NCBI RefSeq assembly: GCF_025673445.1
Contig: NZ_JAOVQN010000001.1
Span: forward strand, 1 to 64,000
From: Ruegeria_B marisflavi
GTDB lineage: Bacteria > Pseudomonadota > Alphaproteobacteria > Rhodobacterales > Rhodobacteraceae
Direction of reading: 5' to 3'
Length of the DNA stretch: 64,000 nucleotides
The first letter of the stretch is position 1. Each line of letters starts with the position of its first letter. The notes beneath the pieces were generated by a model. It was not told the DNA's origin, searched no databases, and was given only the letters and a program-made list of their open reading frames with translations. A program made the position numbers and the translations under genes. Below, piece by piece: positions 18,142 through 26,895 of this stretch.

Positions 18142-18840
18142 ATGCTGACCCTCTTGACCTTTCCTTCGGCCTTTGGCCTCTATTCCGGCAGCCCGTTCTG
18201 CGTGAAGGCGGCCTATATGCTGCATCTCTCTAGGCTGGATTGGCGTCGGTCCGACCTGCTCGATGCCCGCAAAATGCCCCATGGTAAATTGCCGGTCTTA
18301 CGTACGCCTGAACGGCTGTTGGCCGATAGCGACGCTATCCGCAACTGGCTTGAGGCGGAGGGGGCGGAATTCGATCAGGGTCTGAGCGATCTGCAACGGG
18401 CGCAATCGCGGTCGATGATCCGGATGGCCGAGGATCATTTGTACTTCCAACTTCTCATGGATCGTTGGAGCGAAGACGAGGTCTGGCACCTTCTGCGCGA
18501 TCGCTTCTTTGGTGAGGTGCCGCGCCTGATCCGCAATCCGGTCGCCAATGGCGTGCGGCGGTCGGTGTTGCGGGGCCTGAGGGCGCAGGGCATGGGGCGG
18601 TTCAGCACGGCAGAGCGGATGGACCGGGCAGAACGGGATTTAGAGGCGATTACCGCCTGTCTGTGGCATGGGTCGTTTTTGCTGGGTGATCGGCTTAGCG
18701 CCGCCGACCTGTCGGTTGCGCCTATGCTGGCGGCGATGCGGGCGACGCCGGTATCCACGACTTTGCAAAGGCGCGTCGCGGGGGACCGGATATTGTCGGA
18801 TTACATCGATCAGGTGGATGATGCCGTGGGGATTTCATAG
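18142..18840 (+). CDS. Glutathione S-transferase family protein
   Basis: This 232-residue protein has an N-terminal thioredoxin-like half (LYSGSPFCVKAAYMLHLS, then KLPVLRTPERLLADSDAIRNWLE with the glutathione-contacting cis-Pro and SDAI) and an all-helical C-terminal half ending in GDRLSAADLSVAPMLAAM. The ADLSV pattern is the usual N-capping box. ATG 18142 is preferred because AAGGA lies 8 bases upstream; the ATG at 18133 is too close to that site. It is divergent from the WYL regulator and probably controlled by it. The substrate is unknown. Confidence 0.85.
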   Translation: MLTLLTFPSAFGLYSGSPFCVKAAYMLHLSRLDWRRSDLLDARKMPHGKLPVLRTPERLLADSDAIRNWLEAEGAEFDQGLSDLQRAQSRSMIRMAEDHLYFQLLMDRWSEDEVWHLLRDRFFGEVPRLIRNPVANGVRRSVLRGLRAQGMGRFSTAERMDRAERDLEAITACLWHGSFLLGDRLSAADLSVAPMLAAMRATPVSTTLQRRVAGDRILSDYIDQVDDAVGIS

Positions 18841-18843
18841 GTT

Positions 18844-19458
18844 CTAGTGCAAGCTGTCGGCCGCCGGGCCAGCGGTTAGCCCACGCCGCAGAATCTGGTC
18901 GAACTCGGCGCAAAAACTGCGGCTCAAACTATCGTACTGATCGTCGCCATACATACCTGCAAGCGTCGCCTGGGACGTCGCGAAGTAGCTGATGGCACCG
19001 AGCAGGTTATAGACAAAGGCCAGTGTCTGCGCCCGGTTGGCGACCCGCCAAGCTGGGCATTTCAGGATGTCATCGGTCAGCGCGTCGAGGAAGGGCTTCA
19101 GGTACCATCGACCCGCTTGTTCGGCGCGCTGAAGGTTGTCCAGCAGCTCGCGCTGGATCAGCCGGATATCCTGTGGGGCAGCAAGGGCGTCACGCAGAAA
19201 ATTGTGGAAATAGATGGCGACCCTGACCTGGGGATCGGAATGGTCCGATTCGATATCGTGCATCCGGGTCATGAACCGAACCGATAGCGCCTGAAACACC
19301 TCGCCATAAAGCTTCTCCTTAGTGCCGAAATGGTGGATTAGCGCCTGTTTGGTCAGCCCTAGTTCGGCTGTTATCTGTGCAAGGCTGACACCGTAAAAAC
19401 CCCGTTCGGCAAAGAGTTGCGTCGCCGCAGAGATGAATTGTTCAGGCGTTTTGGACAT
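18844..19458 (-). CDS. TetR-family transcriptional regulator
   Basis: This 204-residue repressor has the TetR helix-turn-helix at residues 7-52 (AATQLFAERGFYGVSLAQITAELGLTKQALIHHFGTKEKLYGEV) and a helical ligand-binding half. It is divergent from the broken Rieske oxygenase gene. The 104-base gap holds two inverted repeats placed on a promoter, so it probably represses the oxygenase, and perhaps itself, until the substrate binds. The ligand is unknown. Confidence 0.93.
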   Translation of the reverse strand: MSKTPEQFISAATQLFAERGFYGVSLAQITAELGLTKQALIHHFGTKEKLYGEVFQALSVRFMTRMHDIESDHSDPQVRVAIYFHNFLRDALAAPQDIRLIQRELLDNLQRAEQAGRWYLKPFLDALTDDILKCPAWRVANRAQTLAFVYNLLGAISYFATSQATLAGMYGDDQYDSLSRSFCAEFDQILRRGLTAGPAADSLH

Positions 19459-19496
19459 GGTTTCCCCCTTCTGTCGGGGTCAGAATAACAACTCTC

Positions 19497-19542
19497 TTGA
19501 CGACTTACCATTCGGTAAGCATTTTACCTACCAACCGGTAAG
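19497..19542 (+). promoter_or_regulatory. Oxygenase promoter with two TetR-type operators
   Basis: TTGACG (19497-19502) and CATTTT (19520-19525) are 17 bases apart and make a plausible sigma70-type promoter. The whole spacer is filled by the palindrome CTTACC-ATTC-GGTAAG (19504-19519). A second site with the same layout, CCTACC-AACC-GGTAAG (19527-19542), follows 23 bases downstream. GGAAGGAG precedes the gene start at 19563. Confidence 0.7.
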
Positions 19543-19562
19543 TTTGTTGGAAGGAGACACTG

Positions 19563-20692
19563 ATGGACAGGCAAACAGAGCTTGGGCTTCTGGGTGAATT
19601 GCTGGGGCTTGAAGGTGAGACCAGTGCATTCCTTGCGCCCACAGTCACCACATTCGATGTGAGCATTTATGAGGACCCGGCGCATTTTGCACGCGAGCGG
19701 CGCGCGATCCTCAGAGCCTTTCCCCAGATTGCGCTGCATGCCAGAGAATTGCCAGAGGCAGGATCTTTTCGGGTCATGGATATTGCCTGGTTGCCCGTGC
19801 TGTTGACCCGTGATCGTGAGGGTGAGGTTCATGCCATGCTGAACGTGTGCCGGCATCGGGGAGCGCGGCTGGTCGACGCGGCAGAAGGCTGCAAACATAG
19901 CTTTTCCTGCCCCTATCATGCCTGGAGCTACGGCAGTGACGGAACCCTGCGCGGGGTGCCGCATCAAAACCTGGTCTCGACAAGTCGGCAATGGGCTTGC
20001 AGCGGTTACCGGTGACGGAGCGGTTCGGCTGGATCTGGGTCGTGCCTAGGCCCGGCGAGTACTACGATTTCGAAAGTTTTCTTGACCCGATTGCGCCAGA
20101 CCTGTCATGGGTGGGGGCCGAGCATATGCAGGTCATGCAGTCGGACGAGATCCTATGCCGGGCAAACTGGAAAACCATCGTCGAAGGAGGCATTGAGGCT
20201 TATCACTTCAAGGTCGCCCATGCGGACACGATCGGCCCACATTTCCTGGACAACCTGTCGACCTACCAGATGTTCGGGCCGCATATGCGGTCGGTTCTCG
20301 CCCGGTCCAGCCTGCCGCGATTGCGGGAGTTGCCACAGGACGAATGGGACATCCGGGCGGATACCAATATCCTCTACTCTTTGTTCCCGATTGATCAGTT
20401 GCTGTTGACGGAGGACCATCTGGCCTGGGTTCACCTGGCGCCGCTATCTGCCGGTGAAACGCTTATCCGGCTATCGACGGTGGCGCCCCGCGACGGGATG
20501 CCGGGGAGAGAGGCGCATTGGGCGCGAAATCACCGGATCACCTGTACCACACTGACCGAGGATTTCGTGATCGCCGAAGGGGTTCAGGCGGGCATTTCCT
20601 CGGGCGCCAATGACGTTCTGACATTTGGGCGGTACGAGGGCGCGTTGCATAGTTTCGCGCAACAGGTCGCTGCAGCGCTGAACGCCGCTTGA
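19563..20692 (+). pseudogene. Rieske aromatic-ring-hydroxylating oxygenase alpha subunit, frameshifted
   Basis: Two frames together make one Rieske non-heme iron oxygenase. The first (19563-20015) holds the 2Fe-2S ligands C96, H98, C116 and H119 (CRHRGARL, CPYHAWSYG). The second (from about 19991 to 20692) holds the iron triad (EGGIEAYHFKVAHAD with two His, and a later Asp in GANDVL). The second frame is displaced by one base. Adding one G to the GG at 19973-19974 restores a smooth NLGLDKSAMGLQRLP and a 376-residue protein. As written the gene is broken, giving an iron-sulfur fragment only. A sequencing or assembly error is equally possible. A TetR gene and operators precede it; no reductase gene is adjacent. 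Confidence 0.85.
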
Positions 20693-20816
20693 GCAACAAC
20701 GCGCGCCATGCCTGGAGGAACACGGCGCGCGCCTGAAGTGCGAAAACCGAGGGAGGTACGGTTTGTCGCAAGAGATCCGCCAGCCCGGTAAACCGCAGGG
20801 GCGGGCGGATCCGAGG

Positions 20817-21287
20817 TCAGTTAACCGCCTTGGCTTCGAAGAGATCGGACTCGTCGGTAGGTTTGACCGAGGCAATCTCGATCCGGCGGGGCTTCAGCGC
20901 TTCGGGCACTTCGCGCTTGAGGTCGATGTGCAGCATGCCGTTCTCATGGCTGGCGCCGGTGACGCGCACATGATCGGCCAGGGTGAACCGGCGTTCAAAT
21001 GCGCGGGTGGCGATGCCGCGATGCAGATAGGTCCGGGCGGTGTCGTCGGCCGCTTTGCGGGCCGCTACCACCAGAGCGTTTTCCTTGACTTCGACCGACA
21101 GGTCGCTGTCGGCGAAACCGGCCACGGCGATCGAGATACGGTAGGCGTCGGGAGCGGTTTTTTCGATGTTGTACGGCGGATAGCTCGGCTGGGTCACGTC
21201 GCTGGTCATCACACGGTCCATCAGATCGGCGATCTGGTCGAAACCGATGGTGGCACGGTGCAGCGGAGCAAAGTCGAAAGTACGCAT
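20817..21287 (-). CDS. Small heat-shock protein (Hsp20/IbpA type)
   Basis: This 156-residue cytoplasmic chaperone holds unfolding proteins in a refoldable state. The N-terminus MRTFDFAPLHRATIGFDQIADLMD is typical of IbpA-like proteins. The alpha-crystallin domain runs from about residue 38 to 130 (YPPYNIEKTAPDAYRISIAVAGF, then LHRGIATRAFERRFTLADHV and ENGMLHIDLKREVPE, with the usual GxLxIxL pattern as GMLHIDL). Control is visible upstream: a sigma32-like promoter and a ROSE-like thermometer that would hide the AGGA ribosome site at low temperature. Confidence 0.95.
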   Translation of the reverse strand: MRTFDFAPLHRATIGFDQIADLMDRVMTSDVTQPSYPPYNIEKTAPDAYRISIAVAGFADSDLSVEVKENALVVAARKAADDTARTYLHRGIATRAFERRFTLADHVRVTGASHENGMLHIDLKREVPEALKPRRIEIASVKPTDESDLFEAKAVN

Positions 21288-21293
21288 GGGTCA

Positions 21294-21312
21294 ATCCTCT
21301 TCTTCGAGCGAT
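21294..21312 (-). promoter_or_regulatory. ROSE-like RNA thermometer stem over the hsp20 ribosome site
   Basis: In the mRNA, AUCGCUC (21306-21312) faces GAGGAU (21294-21299) across a GAAGAA loop. The segment UCGCU pairs with the Shine-Dalgarno AGGA and leaves one bulged G, which is the U-U/C-G-C-U signature of ROSE elements. A second, stronger hairpin (CACCGGA/TCCGGTG, 21353-21382) lies upstream in the same leader. Confidence 0.6.
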
Positions 21313-21388
21313 TTGTGATCAGTGCCCTCCTGTGCGGACGGGCGGTTTTCCACACCGGACCCCGCCCTGCGGCGATCCGGTGCACTCG

Positions 21389-21417
21389 AGATGGGAAAGG
21401 CCGGTCCGGGTTTCAAG
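21389..21417 (-). promoter_or_regulatory. Sigma32 (RpoH)-type promoter of hsp20
   Basis: On the minus strand CTTGAAA (21411-21417) and CCCATCT (21389-21395) are separated by 15 bases. This matches the heat-shock consensus CTTGAAA / CCCCATnT. The -35 overlaps the stop codon of the protease gene upstream. The expected leader is about 95-100 bases. Confidence 0.75.
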
Positions 21418-22234
21418 ACCCGCCGGGGCGGACGAATTTGGGGCCGGTGCCAGAGCTGCCGGACAAGCCGCCGCCGACCTTGAGCCGTTTGATCTCGGCC
21501 TGCGGGGCGGGGGCGTCGCGGCGCATCTGGCGCTTGAGGGTCTCGACCGTGCCGGACAGTTCCATGCCAAAGCCTATCGGGCGGCCTTCGGCCACGGTTC
21601 CGGCCGAAACCAGCGACAGGATGCGGCCCCGGCTGCCCTCGTGCGCCAGAATGGCCGCGCCGGACGAGCCAAAGGTCACGTCGCAATCGAAGGACATCAG
21701 CCCGGCCTGCCGCCACAGCAACTGGCAGGAGCGTTGGCGCGAGATCGCCTCGGCCCGGCCGCGCCCGTAGGACGAGACGCTGATTTCGCTACCGCTGACG
21801 TCGCCGGAATGCAGGGCAAAGGGGTCGGCCAGAGCGGTGGGGATCGGATCGGCCAGTCGCATCAGCGCCACATCGGCGCGGATACGGTCGGCCGACGGGG
21901 CGGCATTGGGGATGAAGCCATCAGGCGTGGCGATCTGAACCACGTTGCGTTCGGCGACCGACTTGCCATCGCGGAACCCGGCGCGAAAAGTGATCTCGCC
22001 AGGCTGGTAATGGGCCCGTGTACGGGCGTCGAAGGCGCAGTGCGCTGCGGTCAGCACCAGGTCCGGGGCGATCAGGGTGCCGGTGCAGAACCCGGTACCG
22101 GTGATGTCGAGCCGCCCGACCGCCTCCCATCCAAAGAGGTCATCGCGCTCGGTCAGGCGGCGCAGACCCGAGTTCTGCGCCGCCGCCGGCAGGGTGAGGC
22201 AAAGGCCAAGGAGAAGGGCGAGCAGAGCCCTCAT
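21413..22234 (-). CDS. Exported trypsin-like serine protease (second of a tandem pair)
   Basis: This 273-residue protein has a signal peptide (residues 1-20, ending AAAQ) and a trypsin-like domain with the catalytic triad H65 (LTAAHC), D121 (ADVALMRL) and S191 (FGSSGAAI). The cysteines at C50/C66 and C170/C184 could form two disulfides. After residue 235 a low-complexity tail ends in GTGPKFVRPGGS. Its start overlaps the stop of the next gene upstream by ATGA, and the two proteins have the triad at identical residue numbers, so they are duplicated genes translated together. The target is unknown. Confidence 0.88.
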   Translation of the reverse strand: MRALLALLLGLCLTLPAAAQNSGLRRLTERDDLFGWEAVGRLDITGTGFCTGTLIAPDLVLTAAHCAFDARTRAHYQPGEITFRAGFRDGKSVAERNVVQIATPDGFIPNAAPSADRIRADVALMRLADPIPTALADPFALHSGDVSGSEISVSSYGRGRAEAISRQRSCQLLWRQAGLMSFDCDVTFGSSGAAILAHEGSRGRILSLVSAGTVAEGRPIGFGMELSGTVETLKRQMRRDAPAPQAEIKRLKVGGGLSGSSGTGPKFVRPGGS

Positions 22235-23043
22235 GGCTTTACGAACTTTGCCCCGGAAACGGTGCCGGTGCCGCCGGGCGTGCTGCGGTTGACGCGCGGC
22301 AGGGCGCCGGGCGCGGCGGGGGCTGGGTTATCCAGCCCCGCCTTGAGCAACACGAGCGTTTCCCCCAGGGACGAGCCCAGCGCGACGCGCGCCCCTTCGA
22401 CCTCGGCCTTGGCCGAGACAACGGACACGATGCGGGGATGATCGCCGTCAAAGCTGAAGACAGGTGCGCCCGACGAGCCGAAATCGACATCGCAGGACAT
22501 CACCAGCACCCCTTGCTGACGGGCCATCACCGGGCAGAGCCGTTGCAGCGACGGTGCCTCGGCCCGGTCGTGGGCATAAGACACGACGCCGACCGACTCG
22601 CCGGTCCGGGGCTGCTTGCCGGTTTCGAACGGGATCACGGTGGTGTTGCGGATCGGCTGCTGCAATTGCAGCAGGGCAACATCGTTGCGGACGCGGTCGG
22701 CCGAGACATCGCCATCAAACCGATAGTCCGGGTGTTCGACGGCGCGGCGCACCGGGCGATAGGCCGAAGCTGCACCCCGCCGCCAACCGGCCAGAAACTC
22801 GATCCGGGTCGGGTCGATCCGCTGTTTCGTGCGTTTGTCGTAAAGGCAATGCGCGGCGGTCAGAACCAGGTCGGGCGCGATCAGCGCGCCGGTACAGAAC
22901 CCGGTGCCATCGACATCAAGCCGCCCGACCGCCAGCCATTCGCGGCCCGCGTGGGTGGTTTCCAGGCTTTGCAGCCTTGTCGACTGGGCCTGTGCAACAA
23001 CCGGCAGCGCGGCCAGCGCAAGTGTGATGATCCATTTGTACAC
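22231..23043 (-). CDS. Exported trypsin-like serine protease (first of a tandem pair)
   Basis: This 270-residue protein starts at a GTG preceded by AGGAGG and opens with a signal peptide (KWIITLALAALPVVAQAQ). An in-frame ATG 49 codons earlier would bury the signal and is rejected. The triad is H65, D121 and S191, with disulfide-type cysteines at 50/66 and 170/184, as in its neighbour. The tail ends in GTVSGAKFVKP, similar to the other copy. It probably acts in the periplasm or outside the cell. It is divergent from the MFS transporter gene. Confidence 0.88.
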   Translation of the reverse strand: MYKWIITLALAALPVVAQAQSTRLQSLETTHAGREWLAVGRLDVDGTGFCTGALIAPDLVLTAAHCLYDKRTKQRIDPTRIEFLAGWRRGAASAYRPVRRAVEHPDYRFDGDVSADRVRNDVALLQLQQPIRNTTVIPFETGKQPRTGESVGVVSYAHDRAEAPSLQRLCPVMARQQGVLVMSCDVDFGSSGAPVFSFDGDHPRIVSVVSAKAEVEGARVALGSSLGETLVLLKAGLDNPAPAAPGALPRVNRSTPGGTGTVSGAKFVKP

Positions 23044-23250
23044 GTGGCCCTCCTGCAACGGCTGCTGTTCGGGGTACGGGATGCGTTGGGCGAAAATGGG
23101 GCGCAGTCGGGGCATCTTGGCGCGCCGCGTGCTCTGCCGTGGCTTGCGCCGCGTGGCCAAGCTTGGCAGGGTCGCGTCAGGCTTGCGCATGGCGCGACGC
23201 CGCAGTCAGAACGAGGGTTCCCAATTGCAATCTTGTCGAGCGGTCAGGCC

Positions 23251-24420
23251 ATGACGCTGTCTGCATCCCGGTCGTGGCTGGTTCTGGCGGGGTTGGCGCT
23301 GGGCGTGACGGTGACCAACGGGTTTGCCCGGTTCGCCTATGGCCTGCTGCTGCCCGCGATGAAATCGGAGATGCAGTGGAACTATGCCCAGGCGGGCTGG
23401 CTGAACACCGCCAATGCGCTGGGCTATATCGCGGGTGCGGTGCTGACCATGGTGGCGATCCGGCGCGTCGGACCGGTACGCCTTTTCATCACCGGGCTGA
23501 TTGCCACCACGCTGGCGCTGCTGGCCACCGGAGTGAATGCCGAACTGTGGTGGCAAACCCTTTGGCGCATTCTGGCCGGGTTTTTTGGCGCGATGTCCTT
23601 TTCCACCGCCGGAACGCTGACCGCTGGCCTGTTCCGCGACGATCCAAGGCGCAACGCGCTGGCCATCGCGATCCTGTTCGGGTCGGGCGGGGGGCTGGGC
23701 ATCGTGTTGGCCGGTGCCGCGCTGCCGCTGTTTCTGGAGGCGTATGGCCCGGCGGCCTGGCCTATCGCTTGGTACCTGATCGGGGGTGCCAGCCTGACCT
23801 TCCTGCCGCTTGCCCTGTGGGCGGCGGTGCAACAACGCGCCCCTGTCCAGTCGCAGGCCGGGCATGCCCCGTTGCCGCTGCGCCGGATGCTGCCGGAACT
23901 GGCGGGCTATGCCGGGTTCGGGCTGGGATATATCGTCTATCTGACCTTTCTGTCGGCCTGGATGACCGAGCAGGCGGCCAGCGCGCCCTTCATCGCGCTG
24001 GTCTGGGTGATCCTGGGGCTGTGCATCTCGGTCTCGCCGCTGTTGTGGCGGCCGGTGCTGGCGCGCCATGCCTCGGGCCTGCCGCTGGCGATGATCCTGA
24101 CCGGTATCGCCGTTGGCTCCGCGTTGCCGGTGGTGTTGCCCAATGGTCCGGCCCTGTTGGTCTCGGCGGTGGTCTTTGGCCTATCGGTCTTCATGGCGCC
24201 GGGCGCGGTGACCAATTTCGCGCGCCAGAATTTGCCGCCGGAAAGCTGGGGCCGGGCGATCAGCCTGTTCACGGTGGTGTTCGCAGTGGCCCAGACGCTG
24301 GGCCCCTATGGCGCGGGATTGGTCGGTGATCTGGTCGGCGATATCGGCATCAGCCTGCTGGTCGCCGCCGGCCTCTTGCTGGCCGGGGCGGCGATTGCAT
24401 CGCGGCAGAAACCACTCTGA
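23251..24420 (+). CDS. YbfB/YjiJ-family MFS transporter
   Basis: This 389-residue protein has twelve hydrophobic segments. The N-terminus is that of the YbfB/YjiJ group (GVTVTNGFARFAYGLLLPAMKSEM, then WLNTANALGYIAGAV). These are major-facilitator transporters of unknown substrate. The start at 23251 follows CGGTCAGGCC and begins four residues before the first conserved block. The frame is open for another 270 codons upstream, but that part is antisense to the protease gene. It stands alone between the proteases and the convergent glc operon. Confidence 0.88.
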   Translation: MTLSASRSWLVLAGLALGVTVTNGFARFAYGLLLPAMKSEMQWNYAQAGWLNTANALGYIAGAVLTMVAIRRVGPVRLFITGLIATTLALLATGVNAELWWQTLWRILAGFFGAMSFSTAGTLTAGLFRDDPRRNALAIAILFGSGGGLGIVLAGAALPLFLEAYGPAAWPIAWYLIGGASLTFLPLALWAAVQQRAPVQSQAGHAPLPLRRMLPELAGYAGFGLGYIVYLTFLSAWMTEQAASAPFIALVWVILGLCISVSPLLWRPVLARHASGLPLAMILTGIAVGSALPVVLPNGPALLVSAVVFGLSVFMAPGAVTNFARQNLPPESWGRAISLFTVVFAVAQTLGPYGAGLVGDLVGDIGISLLVAAGLLLAGAAIASRQKPL

Positions 24421-24480
24421 CTGTTTGACATCGCGCATTTTCCGACGGAAAACCGGTACCCGCTTTTCCTTGAAAATGCT

Positions 24481-25803
24481 TCAGCGCAGTATCGGCACCT
24501 CGGGTGCGCGCTTGCCCGGGGCCGTCATCGCCGGAGGCTGCGGCCCACCCGTGGCCCAATCCAACAGTTCGACCGTGTGCATGATGGGCAGTTCGGTCCC
24601 CGAACCAATCTGCATCATGCACCCGATATTGCCTGCCGCGATCAGGTCGGGTTTCTTTGCCTCAAGCGTGCGGATCTTGCGTGCCTTGAGCTTGCCTGAG
24701 ATCTCGGGCTGCATCAGGTTATAGGTTCCAGCCGAGCCGCAGCACAGATGGCTGTCGGCGGGTTCGACTACGGTGAAGCCCGCCCGTTTCAGCAGGTCCT
24801 TGGGATAGGTCTTGATCTTTTGCCCGTGTTGCAGCGAGCAGGCGGCGTGATAGGCCACGGTCAACCCCTTGTCGGCACCTTGGGGCAGGTCGAGTTGCAT
24901 CAACAGCTCGCTTATGTCCATGGCGATGGCCGATACCCGGGCGGCCTCGGCCGCCGGCGGCTCGTTGCGGAACATGTGGCCGTAATCCTTGATGGTGGTG
25001 CCGCAGCCGCTGGTGTTGATCACGATGGCATCCAGCCCGTCGCCATCCATTTCGTGCACCCAGGCACGGATGTTCTTGGCCGCCGTAGCGTGACTCTCGC
25101 TCGTGCGCCCCATGTGATGGGTCAGCGCACCGCAGCAGCCCGCGCCCTCGGCCACCACCACCTCGCAGCCCAGCCGGGTCAGCAGGCGGATAGTGGCATC
25201 ATTGATATCGGTGTTCAGCGCCTTTTGCGCACAGCCGGTCATCAGGGCGACCCGCTTCTTGCGCGTGCCAGCCGGTGCAAAGCTCTGCGGATCGTCGTTG
25301 CGGCTGACCGGCGGGATATGTTTCGGCGCCATGTCGAGCATCGCGCGCAGCCGCGCATCGGGCATCAACCCGCGGAACGGACGGCCGATCTTGGCCCCCA
25401 AGAGCGCCAGCCGGAACCGTGTGGGATAAGGCAGGACGCGCGCCAGAATCCAGCGCAGCGCCCGGTCGCTGAACGGGCGGCGATAGGTCTGCTCGATATA
25501 CTCGCGCGCATGATCGACCAGATGCATGTAATGCACGCCCGAGGGGCAGGTGGTCATGCAGGCCAGGCAACTCAGGCAACGGTCGATATGCTTGACGGTT
25601 TTGGCATCCGGCACCCGGCTGTTTTCCAGCATGTCCTTGATCAGGTAGATGCGCCCGCGCGGGCTGTCGAGCTCGTCGCCCAGCACCTGATAGGTCGGGC
25701 AGGTGGCGGTACAGAACCCGCAATGCACACAAGAGCGCAGGATCTCGTTGGCGCGCTGGATGCCGGGATCGGTCAGCTGTTCGGCGGTGAAATTCGTCTG
25801 CAT
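24481..25803 (-). CDS. glcF: Glycolate oxidase iron-sulfur subunit
   Basis: GlcF passes electrons from the GlcD/GlcE flavin subunits to the respiratory chain. The 440-residue protein has two 4Fe-4S ferredoxin motifs near the N-terminus (CVHCGFCTATCP at about 30 and CLSCLACMTTCP at about 79). Two CCG domains follow (GCAQKALN with GCCGALTHHMG, then HAACSLQHGQK with LCCGSAGTY), which hold further redox centres. It is last in glcD-glcE-glcF and starts 3 bases after the glcE stop. Order, size and motifs all agree with the glycolate dehydrogenase complex. Confidence 0.96.
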   Translation of the reverse strand: MQTNFTAEQLTDPGIQRANEILRSCVHCGFCTATCPTYQVLGDELDSPRGRIYLIKDMLENSRVPDAKTVKHIDRCLSCLACMTTCPSGVHYMHLVDHAREYIEQTYRRPFSDRALRWILARVLPYPTRFRLALLGAKIGRPFRGLMPDARLRAMLDMAPKHIPPVSRNDDPQSFAPAGTRKKRVALMTGCAQKALNTDINDATIRLLTRLGCEVVVAEGAGCCGALTHHMGRTSESHATAAKNIRAWVHEMDGDGLDAIVINTSGCGTTIKDYGHMFRNEPPAAEAARVSAIAMDISELLMQLDLPQGADKGLTVAYHAACSLQHGQKIKTYPKDLLKRAGFTVVEPADSHLCCGSAGTYNLMQPEISGKLKARKIRTLEAKKPDLIAAGNIGCMMQIGSGTELPIMHTVELLDWATGGPQPPAMTAPGKRAPEVPILR

Positions 25804-25806
25804 CGC

Positions 25807-26895
25807 TTACCCCATCATTCCCGGGTTAAAGAGCCCTTTCGGGTCGAACCGCTGCCGCAACCCGCGCGACAGGGCCGCGAGCGGAGCTGGTTCCGGCTGG
25901 AACATGGCGCGCTGGGTCCGGTCGCCCCGGACCAGTGTCGCATGGCCCGCAAACTCGCCCAGCCGACCGCGCAGGTCGGCGCCTTCGGGCATCAGCGCCC
26001 AGATCAGCCCGCCGCCCCAGTCGAACAGCAGCGCTTCGGCCTTGCAGCGCGCGGCCAACTCTGGCGCGTCGCCCGGTTTCACCGAGATCCGCCAGACATC
26101 GCCCGCACGCCCGTGATACGGCGCCACATCACGAATGCCCGGCCAGGGATCGTCCTCCAGCCGCGCCACCGTTCCGAATGGCGCAAACAGTCGGCTCAGC
26201 GCCTCTGCCCGATAGGCGACCGAGGCTTCGAACCCCTCGATCCGAACCAGAGCCTGCCCCAGGGCCGGATCATAGGCCGCGCCGGTCACCTCATAGGGAG
26301 AGCCCAGCCCGGCCGACAGCGCGCGCACCGCGGTTCCCGCATCGGGCACAGAAACCGTCAGCGTGGCTTGCGTCTCGGCTTTTGGCAGCACCTTCAGCGA
26401 GACCTCGCTCAGCACCCCCAGCGTGCCCCAGGACCCGGCCATCAGCTTGACGAGGTCATAGCCGGTGACATTCTTCATCACTCGGCCACCATTGCTGATC
26501 ACCTGGCCCATGCCGTCGACATAGCGCACGCCCAGCAGGAAATCGCGCGCCGCTCCCGCCTGTATCCGGCGGGGGCCCGAGATATTGCCAGCCACCACGC
26601 CGCCGATGGTGGGCGTGCCCTCGGTCCCCATCACCCCGCGATGATCCATCGGCTCAAATGCCAGCCGCTGCCCCTTAGCCGCCAGCACCGCCTCGATCTC
26701 GGCCACGGGCGTTCCGGCCTTGGCGACCAGCGTCAGCGCGCCGGGCTCATAAAGCGTGATGCCGCTCAGCCCCGAGATATCCAACTCGGCCTCCGGCCCC
26801 GGCACGCTCCGCGTCCCGCCGCCCCGTATCCGGACCGGAGCAGTCAGCCCGGCCACGATCTGGGCCAGTTCGGCCTCGCTTTCTGGTCTGAGCAT
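25807..26895 (-). CDS. glcE: Glycolate oxidase FAD-binding subunit
   Basis: GlcE is the smaller flavoprotein subunit of glycolate dehydrogenase. The 362-residue protein has an FAD-binding PCMH domain with VRIRGGGTRSVPG near residue 20 and TIGGVVAGNISGPRRIQAGAARDFLLGVRYVDG near 95-128. It lacks the long oxidase C-domain of GlcD, as GlcE proteins do. It sits 67 bases behind glcD and 3 bases before glcF. The complex oxidises glycolate to glyoxylate, useful to a marine bacterium feeding on phytoplankton exudate. Confidence 0.95.
   Translation of the reverse strand: MLRPESEAELAQIVAGLTAPVRIRGGGTRSVPGPEAELDISGLSGITLYEPGALTLVAKAGTPVAEIEAVLAAKGQRLAFEPMDHRGVMGTEGTPTIGGVVAGNISGPRRIQAGAARDFLLGVRYVDGMGQVISNGGRVMKNVTGYDLVKLMAGSWGTLGVLSEVSLKVLPKAETQATLTVSVPDAGTAVRALSAGLGSPYEVTGAAYDPALGQALVRIEGFEASVAYRAEALSRLFAPFGTVARLEDDPWPGIRDVAPYHGRAGDVWRISVKPGDAPELAARCKAEALLFDWGGGLIWALMPEGADLRGRLGEFAGHATLVRGDRTQRAMFQPEPAPLAALSRGLRQRFDPKGLFNPGMMG

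Noticed and set aside
22438..23250. N-terminal extension of the MFS transporter frame
   Set aside because: It lies opposite the protease gene, lacks hydrophobic helices, and the known family start is at 23251.
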